Positions 14,410 through 21,138 of a stretch of DNA of 21,138 nucleotides are shown here, one piece after another. The notes beneath the pieces were generated by a model that worked only from the letters and a program-made list of their open reading frames with translations, did no database searches and was not told where the DNA came from. Position 1 is the first letter of the stretch; the number at the start of each line of letters is the position of its first letter. The stretch comes from DASZCR01 sp035942915. Its GTDB lineage: Bacteria; Acidobacteriota; Blastocatellia; Pyrinomonadales; Pyrinomonadaceae. The translations under genes and the position numbers were made by a program. The stretch lies in contig DASZCR010000356.1 in the NCBI GenBank assembly GCA_035942915.1, positions 1 through 21,138 on the forward strand. Direction: 5' to 3'.

Positions 14410-16092
14410 CTATGAATGAAGCGGGATTTTTCTTTCGCCGTCGCCCGCGTAGGCCACGTCGCTGTCGTACTCGATTCTACCGTAATCGAGTTTGATGAGA
14501 CGGTCTGCTACAGCGTAGTAACGGTCGTCGTGACTGATGACGAGGACGGCCTTGCCTCTCGCTTTCAGTTCGGGAAGAAATTGTGTGTAGAAGACCTGTT
14601 TGAAAATCGGGTCTTGGTCGGCAGCCCACTCGTCGAAGATGTAGAAGGGGCGGTCTTCGAGCAGAGAGGTCAGCAAAGCGAGCCGCTTGCGCTGTCCCTG
14701 CGAGAGTTCGATGGTCGAGAAAGCGCCGCCCTCGATGCGAACTTTGTGTTGCAGTTGCAGCAGCCGGACGTACTCTGCGGCCTGCTCGTCGAGACCGTCG
14801 GCTTCGATGCCGAGCAGATTTTCAAACAGGTAGAAGTCGGAGAAGACGACCGAGAAGTATTGTCTGTAGGAGTCGGCCGTCTGCTCCGTCACCGTCTCTC
14901 CGTTGAGACGTATCTCACCGCTTTCCGGCGTGTACAGCCCGCACAGCAATTTCGCCAGCGTCGTCTTCCCGCTGCCGTTGCCGCCGACGAGGAAGACCAA
15001 CTCGCCGGGGCGAAAAGTCAGGTTGAGCGGGCCGAGCGTGAAACTCCGATTTTCGAGTTCACGATGATACGAATGTGTCACGCCGACGAGTTCGAGCGTC
15101 TTCAAAGGTCGCGCCTCGTGCGGCGGCGGCGTGGCACTCGCTTCCACGTCCGCGCCGGAAGATGCGAGGGCGATTCCCAGCCGTTCAATCTTGTTCAGCG
15201 CAATCTGTGCGCGCGCGAGCGTGGGAAAGAGCATGAGAATATCGCCCAACGGTATCAGCATGTAAAAGAGTACGAGCGTGAAGCCCGTGAGCGTCTGCGC
15301 GTCCGAGCGGACGAAGAACGGCATGATGAAGAGCAAGAGACCGAGCAGCACGAAGAAGACCAATTGATAACCGAAACTGACGCTGCCCGCGAAGATGAGA
15401 TTGCCGCGCAGATTCGTCTGCTGCACGGCCTCTGCCGTCGGTCGAAAGACGCCCGACAGGAACGCGCGACGGCGCGGCGCGTGAAGCTTCAACTCCTTCG
15501 CGCCTTCAATCATCGTGCGGAAGTGCTTCATCAACGCGTCCTGATGCTCGCGCGAGTCTTTGAGGAAACCAATCGCACGCCCCATCGCACCCTGATAAAT
15601 CGTTGCGCCGACGAGGATGAAGCCGACGACGACCAGAAACGTCTTCGCCGAAAGCCATATCATGTAGGCCATCGAACCGGCCACGACGGCGAACTGCATG
15701 CAGAGGATAGGCACGCTCGCCACCGTGTTGCTGATGGCCGCGATGTCTTCAGTGATGACGGCCATCAGGCGCGCACCGCCCATCTCTTCCAGACGCCGCA
15801 AAGGGGTGGAGAGAATCTGCCGGCTCAGTCGCGTGCGGACGTTGAAGATTGACTGTTGGCCGAGATAGGCCAGAAGCGCCTGCGCAACGAACTGTGCGAC
15901 GGGAGTAATCAGGCACAGCGCGACGAAGGGCAGAAACCAGCGCAGGGCGGACGCGGGGTTGCGCGCGTGCAGCAGCGTATTCAGCAACGCGAGGATGGCC
16001 GCTTTGCTGAGGCCGCTCAGCAAGCCTGCGAAGACGGCGAGGACGATAATCCCGCGCGAAGCGTTGGAGATGAAAGAGAGCAGTCTGAGCAT
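14410..16092 (-). CDS. Cyclic-peptide/siderophore-type ABC exporter, fused membrane and ATPase domains (SyrD/PvdE-like)
   Basis: A 560-residue half-transporter. An N-terminal membrane domain (about residues 13-285) has about six hydrophobic segments. The ATPase domain has Walker A GGNGSGKTT at 370-378, signature LSQGQ at 463-467, Walker B FYIFDE at 483-488 (Glu488 catalytic) and the switch His521 in SHDD. The 'FDEWAADQDP' sequence is typical of the SyrD/PvdE exporters that carry NRPS products or precursors across the inner membrane. The ATG at 16092 lies 13 bp after the NRPS stop. A longer form from a TTG at 16149 would overlap the NRPS and is less likely. No strong ribosome site is seen, so coupling to NRPS translation is likely. 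Confidence 0.92.
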   Translation of the reverse strand: MLRLLSFISNASRGIIVLAVFAGLLSGLSKAAILALLNTLLHARNPASALRWFLPFVALCLITPVAQFVAQALLAYLGQQSIFNVRTRLSRQILSTPLRRLEEMGGARLMAVITEDIAAISNTVASVPILCMQFAVVAGSMAYMIWLSAKTFLVVVGFILVGATIYQGAMGRAIGFLKDSREHQDALMKHFRTMIEGAKELKLHAPRRRAFLSGVFRPTAEAVQQTNLRGNLIFAGSVSFGYQLVFFVLLGLLLFIMPFFVRSDAQTLTGFTLVLFYMLIPLGDILMLFPTLARAQIALNKIERLGIALASSGADVEASATPPPHEARPLKTLELVGVTHSYHRELENRSFTLGPLNLTFRPGELVFLVGGNGSGKTTLAKLLCGLYTPESGEIRLNGETVTEQTADSYRQYFSVVFSDFYLFENLLGIEADGLDEQAAEYVRLLQLQHKVRIEGGAFSTIELSQGQRKRLALLTSLLEDRPFYIFDEWAADQDPIFKQVFYTQFLPELKARGKAVLVISHDDRYYAVADRLIKLDYGRIEYDSDVAYAGDGERKIPLHS

Positions 16093-16105
16093 CGAGTCAG
16101 TGAGC

Positions 16106-19100
16106 CTATTCGAGAGGGTCGTTGAAACTGTAGATAAGCTGCTTCTCAACCTCCTCCGGGTTGATGGAGAGCGCGTCGAGCAGCCTGTCGGGCTCTTCGG
16201 ACGCGGCGCGCAAGAGGTTTAAGAGGTGCTCCGCCATGCGCTCAATCGTGGAAGCGTTGAAGAGCTCGGCGCTGTAGACGAACGTCCCGGCAAGCCCTTC
16301 CCCTGACTCGCTCATGAAGAGCGTGAGGTCGAACTTGGCGGCCTGAGTCTCCGCGCTGACCGTCTCCAGACTCAAGCCCGGCAGCGACGCCACGCGGCGC
16401 GGAACGTTCTGAAAGACGAGCAGCACTTTGAAGAAAGGCGTGTGGCTCAGGCTGCGCTCAGGCTGCAACTCCTCGACGAGTTTGTCGAAAGGCACGTCCT
16501 GATTGGCATACGCGCCCAGACAGACCTCGCGCGCACGCCGCACCAACTCACGGAAACTCATGTCGCCCGGCACGCCGAGACGCAGGACGAGCGTGTTGAC
16601 GAAGAATCCTATCAGTTGTTCAAGCTCGACACGCTGGCGACCTGCGACGTGTGTGCCGAGGACGATGTCCTGCTGTCCGCTGTAACGCGCAATCAAGGCG
16701 GCGAAGGCTGCCAGCAGCACAATAAAAGGTGTCGCATCTTCCTCTCGCCCCAATATCTTGAGCTTTTCGTTGACCTCTGCTGCGACCGTGAAAGTGTGCT
16801 CCGCTCCGCGATGCGTCGGCGTTCGGGGAGACGGGCGGTCGGTCGGGAGTTCCAGAGTCGGCGGCGCGTTGTCGAGATTACGCCGCCAGTAGTCGAGTTG
16901 CTTTTCCAGTCTCTCCCCGCGCAGGTAGGCGCGTTGCCAGACGGCGTAATCGGCATATTGGATGGGAAGCTCGGCCAGAGGCGACGGACGCCCCTGCACA
17001 AAGGCCGTGTAGAGCGCGCTGACCTCGCGCACGAGCACGTCCATCGACCAGCCATCCGTGATGATGTGGTGCATCGTGTAGAGCAGCACGTGCTCCATCT
17101 CGCCGACGCGCAACAGCTTCACACGCCACAACGGCCCGTCCGAAAGATTGAACGGAATCGTCGCCTCGTGCCGGATGTGTCGTTGCACCTCTCGTTCTCG
17201 CTCGGCGTCAGTGAGGACGCTCACATCGACGAGCGGCAGGCTGACCGGCGAAGGCGGAGCGACGACGTGGACGGGCTGCGCATCGACGTTGGCGAAAGTC
17301 GTCCGCAGGATTTCGTGGCGGCGCGTGACTTCCGTCAGGCAACGCTCCAACGCCCCGACGTTTAATTGGCCTCTCAGGCGCACGGCGAGCGGCATGTTGT
17401 AGGCCACGTTGCCCGGCTCAAGTTGGTCGAGGAACCAGAGGCGCTGCTGCGCGAAAGAGAGCGGGGCGCGCTCGTCGCGCTGACGCGGCACTAACTCCAC
17501 TTCTCCCGCGCCGCTTCCCTGCTCGCCTCTCCCTCTCTCAATCCGTAACGCGAGAGCCTCGGCCGTCGGCGCTTCAAACAGGTCGCGCAGAGCGACTTCG
17601 TGCCCTAAGGCCGCGCGCAGGCGCGAGGCGACGCGCGTCGCCAGCAGCGAATGGCCTCCGGCGTGGAAGAAGTGTTCGCGTGCGCCGACCCTCTCCACTC
17701 CGAGCACGTCTGCGAACGTCTCACAGATGAGTTCTTCAAGCGGCGTGCGCGGCAGAATCAGGTCTTCGAGGGGTCTCGTCTCCGTTCGTTCAAGCGTCAA
17801 TAACGCACGCCGATTGACCTTCCCGCTCGGCGTCAGCGGCAACTCGTCGAGCAGCACGAAAGCCGACGGAACCATGTACTCCGGCAGTCTCTCCGAGACG
17901 AAGAAACGCAACTCGCCGCTCGTCAGAGTCCGTTGCGGCTCGGTCGTGACATAGGCGACCAGCCGCTCGTCGCCCGTCGGCTCGTGGCTCGCCACGACGA
18001 CGCCCTGACGCACGCCGGGACACTGCTTGAGCGCGAATTCAACCTCCTCCAACTCGATGCGGAAGCCGCGCACCTTGACCTGACTATCGACGCGTCCCAG
18101 ATATTCCAGATTCCCTTCGGGCAGATAACGCGCGAGGTCGCCCGTGCGATAGAGACGCGCGCCCGCTTCCGCGCCGAACGGGTCTGGAATGAACCGCTCG
18201 GCAGTCAGTTCGGGACGGCCGACGTAACCGCGCGCCAGCCCCGCACCGCCGATGTAGAGTTCGCCCGGCACGCCCGCGGGGACGAGTTGCAGGCGCTCGT
18301 CGAGCACGTAAGCGCGCGTATTGGCGATGGGGCGTCCGATGCTCATGCGTCCGGCCGACTGCGTGCGCGCGACACGATAACAGGTTGCGTCGGCCGCCAC
18401 TTCCGACGAGCCGTAAAGGTTCAGCAGCGTGCAATGAGGCATCGCCTTGAGGAAGCTTGCGGCCAACTCGTTCGTCAGCGCCTCGCCGCTGCACACGCAG
18501 TAGAGAAGCGCGTCCAAGCGTCTCGACAGGTCGCCGCCGGTCTCCAACATCGCGCGCAGCAAAGAAGGCACGAGGACGAGCCGCGTCACGCGTTTTTCAG
18601 ACAGAGCCTCGATGAAGAGCTCCGTATCCTTGACCGTCTCGTCGTCGAAGATGACCGTCGGCACGCCGCGCAACAGAGGCCCGAACGTCTCCCAGACGGA
18701 ATCGACAAAGCTCAGAGATGTCTTCTGACAGCAGACCTCGCCCTCCTCGAAAGGATACTGCTCCCACATCCAGCGGAAACGGTTGACCGCGCCGCCGTGC
18801 AAACCGCCGACGCCTTTCGGCCGACCCGTCGAGCCGGACGTATAGATGACGTAAGCGACGCTCTCAGATGTTGATTGACGATGAGGATTGCCTTCATCGT
18901 GCTCGGCAATCGCAGGCCAGTCTTCGTCTATGAGGACGACTCTCGCCTGATGCTGCGGCAAGTTGCCGGCGAGCCGTGAGTGCGTGACAAGCACTTTCGC
19001 TCCTGAGTCTTCGAGCATGAGGGCGAGACGCTCGCGCGGGTAGGAGGGGTCGAGCGGGACGTAGGCCGCGCCCGCCTTGAGAATGGCAAGTAGAGCGACG

Positions 19101-21138
19101 TATGTCTCCGTCGAGCGACGCATGGCGACGCCGACACGACTCTCCTCAGACACGCCGAGCGACCGTAGATAATGCGCTAGCTGATTGGCGCGGCGGTTGA
19201 GTTCCCGATAGGTCGTCCGCCGACCCGCTTCTTCCAACGCAACCGCGTCGGGCGTCTGCGCGGCCTGTGCCTCGAATAAATCCTGAAGGCACGTCTCGGA
19301 CGGATACTCGCGCCGCGTGTCGTTCCATTCGGAGAGCAGGCGCGAGCGTTCCGCCTCGTCGAGCATGTTGAGGGACGAGAGCGGTTGGTGCGGCGCGGCG
19401 ACGATGTTTTCGAGCAGCGTCTCGAAGTGGGAGACCATCTCGCGGATGGTCTGCGCGTCGAAGAGGTCTGTGCTGTAGTTGGCGACGACCTCCATGCCGT
19501 TATGATTCTCGGACATCGAGAGAATCAGGTCGCATTGCACTTCGCCGTTCTCCGTCGCTTCCAGCGTGAGCGTCATGTCCGAGAGTCTCAAGTCCTCGTG
19601 CGGCGTGTTCTGAAGGATGAAGATAACCTGAAAGACCGGATGGCGGCTCAGGTCGCGCTCCAACTGAAGCTCTTCGACCAGCTTCTCGAACGGCACATCC
19701 TGATGTGCATACGCGTCGAGACATTCTTCGCGCACGCGTCCGAGCAGTTCGGCAAAACTCTCGTCGCGCGAGACGCGCGCCCTCAGCGCGAGCATGTTGA
19801 CGAAGAAGCCTATCAGCCCTTCCAACTCTGCGCGCGTGCGCCCGGCGACGGGCGAGCCGACGACAATCTCTTCCTGCCCCGTGTAGCGCGACAGCAAGGT
19901 CTGCCAGCCCGCCAGCAAGACCATAAAGAGCGTCGCTCCTTCGCGCCTGCCCAACTCTCTGAGGCCGCGCGTCAACTCTGCGCCGAACTGTACAACCTCA
20001 AGCGCGGCGTGGTGGCTGGCCGTCGCCGGACGGGGCCGGTCGGTCGGCAAGTCCAGCGCGGCGGGCGCGCCCCTCAGACGCTCGCGCCAGTAGTCGAGCT
20101 GCTTTTGCAGCAGGTCTGTCTGTAGCCATTCGCGCTGCCACTCGGCGTAGTCCGCATACTGCACCGGCAACTCCGTGAGCGGCGAACTTGCACCGCGCGT
20201 GTAAGCGTCGTAGAGCACGCTCACTTCGCGTATGAGAATGCCGGTTGACCAGCCGTCCGAAGCGATGTGATGCATCGTCAAGAGCAGGATGTGTTCGTAC
20301 TCGCCGAGACGCAGCAGGCGCGTACGCATGACCGGCCCCCTCTGCAAGTCGAACGGGCGCGAAGCCTCTGCGGACGCGCGTGCCGCTATCGCCGCCTCGC
20401 GCGCTTCGACGGGCAGACCACTCAGGTCTTCGACCGCAAGCGGCCTCTCCTGCGCTTCTCCGATAACCTGCACGCCCATGCCGTCAACCTCTGCGAAGGT
20501 CGTACGCAGGGACTCGTGTCGGCGCACGACTTCGGCGAGCGCGCGTTCGAGTGCGCCCTTGTCGAGACGCCCGTTCATCCTCACCATGATGGGAATGTTG
20601 AAGGCCGCACTCTCCGGTTCAAGGCGGTCGAGAAACCAGAGACGTTGCTGCGCGAAGGAGAGCGGCGCAGTCTCGCCGCGCGGGCGCGCGACCAGCGCAG
20701 GCGCTTCTTCGCCCCGTCGGCTGTCGCCCCGCGCACTCTCCAACAGAGCCGCCAGCCGTTCGGCCGTCGGCGCTTCAAAGAGGTCGCGCAGAGCGACTTC
20801 CTGACCGAGTGCCGTGCGCAGACGCGAGACGACGCGCGTCGCCAGCAGCGAGTGGCCGCCAATGTGGAAGAAGTGGTCGCGGATGCCGACGCGCTCGACG
20901 CCGAGAACATGCGCGAACGTCTCGCAGATGAGTTCCTCAAGCGGCGTGCGCGGAAAGACTGTGGCTTCGACCGGCGTCGCAGACGGGCGACCGAGAGCGG
21001 TCAGCGCCTTACGGTCAAGCTTGCCATTAGGAGAGAGCGGCAAAGCCTGCAACTCAACGAAGAAGGCAGGCACCATATAATCAGGCAAGCGCTCCTCCAA
21101 CCTCCTGCGTATCTGCTCCGTCTCTATCTCTCCTCTCC
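16106..21138 (-). CDS. Nonribosomal peptide synthetase, partial: (A)-T-C-A-T-C, ends in a condensation domain
   Basis: The frame enters from the right edge with no start, so the N-terminus is missing. Numbering from the codon at 21100, the order is: tail of an A domain with SPNGKLDR (23-30); carrier T1 with GGHS, Ser84; condensation C1 (about 146-580) with HHIASDGWS at 277-285; a complete A domain (about 605-1100) with YTSGSTGRPKGV, NLYGSSE, YRTGD and PSGKVNR; carrier T2, Ser1151; condensation C2 (about 1213-1648) with HHIITDGWS at 1344-1352. It then stops at INPEEVEKQLIYSFNDPLE, the point where a C-A linker normally begins. Both C domains keep HHxxxDG and look LCL-like. No epimerase, methyltransferase or thioesterase domain is present. 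By hand alignment to GrsA, the A-domain specificity residues are V-D-W-V-V-S-L-A-D-K. It is the first visible gene of the operon with the exporter, thioesterase and Dap cassette. Confidence 0.95.
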   Translation of the reverse strand, partial: RGEIETEQIRRRLEERLPDYMVPAFFVELQALPLSPNGKLDRKALTALGRPSATPVEATVFPRTPLEELICETFAHVLGVERVGIRDHFFHIGGHSLLATRVVSRLRTALGQEVALRDLFEAPTAERLAALLESARGDSRRGEEAPALVARPRGETAPLSFAQQRLWFLDRLEPESAAFNIPIMVRMNGRLDKGALERALAEVVRRHESLRTTFAEVDGMGVQVIGEAQERPLAVEDLSGLPVEAREAAIAARASAEASRPFDLQRGPVMRTRLLRLGEYEHILLLTMHHIASDGWSTGILIREVSVLYDAYTRGASSPLTELPVQYADYAEWQREWLQTDLLQKQLDYWRERLRGAPAALDLPTDRPRPATASHHAALEVVQFGAELTRGLRELGRREGATLFMVLLAGWQTLLSRYTGQEEIVVGSPVAGRTRAELEGLIGFFVNMLALRARVSRDESFAELLGRVREECLDAYAHQDVPFEKLVEELQLERDLSRHPVFQVIFILQNTPHEDLRLSDMTLTLEATENGEVQCDLILSMSENHNGMEVVANYSTDLFDAQTIREMVSHFETLLENIVAAPHQPLSSLNMLDEAERSRLLSEWNDTRREYPSETCLQDLFEAQAAQTPDAVALEEAGRRTTYRELNRRANQLAHYLRSLGVSEESRVGVAMRRSTETYVALLAILKAGAAYVPLDPSYPRERLALMLEDSGAKVLVTHSRLAGNLPQHQARVVLIDEDWPAIAEHDEGNPHRQSTSESVAYVIYTSGSTGRPKGVGGLHGGAVNRFRWMWEQYPFEEGEVCCQKTSLSFVDSVWETFGPLLRGVPTVIFDDETVKDTELFIEALSEKRVTRLVLVPSLLRAMLETGGDLSRRLDALLYCVCSGEALTNELAASFLKAMPHCTLLNLYGSSEVAADATCYRVARTQSAGRMSIGRPIANTRAYVLDERLQLVPAGVPGELYIGGAGLARGYVGRPELTAERFIPDPFGAEAGARLYRTGDLARYLPEGNLEYLGRVDSQVKVRGFRIELEEVEFALKQCPGVRQGVVVASHEPTGDERLVAYVTTEPQRTLTSGELRFFVSERLPEYMVPSAFVLLDELPLTPSGKVNRRALLTLERTETRPLEDLILPRTPLEELICETFADVLGVERVGAREHFFHAGGHSLLATRVASRLRAALGHEVALRDLFEAPTAEALALRIERGRGEQGSGAGEVELVPRQRDERAPLSFAQQRLWFLDQLEPGNVAYNMPLAVRLRGQLNVGALERCLTEVTRRHEILRTTFANVDAQPVHVVAPPSPVSLPLVDVSVLTDAEREREVQRHIRHEATIPFNLSDGPLWRVKLLRVGEMEHVLLYTMHHIITDGWSMDVLVREVSALYTAFVQGRPSPLAELPIQYADYAVWQRAYLRGERLEKQLDYWRRNLDNAPPTLELPTDRPSPRTPTHRGAEHTFTVAAEVNEKLKILGREEDATPFIVLLAAFAALIARYSGQQDIVLGTHVAGRQRVELEQLIGFFVNTLVLRLGVPGDMSFRELVRRAREVCLGAYANQDVPFDKLVEELQPERSLSHTPFFKVLLVFQNVPRRVASLPGLSLETVSAETQAAKFDLTLFMSESGEGLAGTFVYSAELFNASTIERMAEHLLNLLRAASEEPDRLLDALSINPEEVEKQLIYSFNDPLE

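Noticed and set aside
14416..15852. Long + strand open frame (478 codons) opposite the exporter gene
   Set aside because: It is fully antisense to the ABC exporter, which has all its ATPase motifs. The product is a low-complexity charged sequence rich in Arg and Glu, as expected from the reverse of GC-rich coding DNA.
16093..16149. TTG start for the ABC exporter overlapping the NRPS end
   Set aside because: It would add 19 polar residues not typical of the family. The ATG at 16092, 13 bp after the NRPS stop, is simpler, although no strong ribosome site supports either.

Overview
The window reads as a GC-rich bacterial chromosome segment. The style of several proteins suggests Acidobacteriota, possibly the Blastocatellia/Pyrinomonadaceae side: an exported DinB-fold protein ending in an 'AYARxNGIVPPW' tail, a two-domain M16 peptidase and a UpxY-type NusG paralog. 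This is an inference from family resemblance; no rRNA or other phylogenetic marker is present. Only the M16 peptidase is on the + strand; every other gene is on the - strand.

Left part (1-8155). A DNA methyltransferase runs off the left edge and is visibly less GC-rich than the rest. It is followed by exported housekeeping or accessory genes: a histidine phosphatase, a serine beta-lactamase-like hydrolase and a VOC/glyoxalase protein. Divergent from the VOC gene is a large exported M16 zinc peptidase, and convergent to that is an O-methyltransferase-like gene.

Middle (7142-10741). A three-gene unit is read leftwards: a specialised NusG paralog (RfaH/UpxY/LoaP type), a PF04185-type phosphoesterase and the small-molecule methyltransferase. 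It starts from a near-consensus promoter (TTGACA, 16 nt, TATGAT) and has a predicted leader of about 258 nt, which contains a short histidine-rich ORF.

Right part (10829-21138 and beyond). A compact nonribosomal-peptide operon is read leftwards: NRPS (partial, enters from the right edge), SyrD/PvdE-like ABC exporter, type II thioesterase, exported DinB protein, SbnA-like synthase, SbnB-like dehydrogenase. SbnA and SbnB together make L-2,3-diaminopropionate (Dap), so the product probably contains Dap. The NRPS part seen is (A)-T-C-A-T-C and stops immediately after a condensation domain, with no further A, T or TE domain. Its complete A domain lacks the usual Asp at specificity position 235. 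The operon ends at a strong 12-bp hairpin, and the NusG promoter begins 6 nt beyond it.

The most interesting parts are therefore an apparently undescribed Dap-peptide cluster with unexplained chain release and a possible dedicated antiterminator system beside it.
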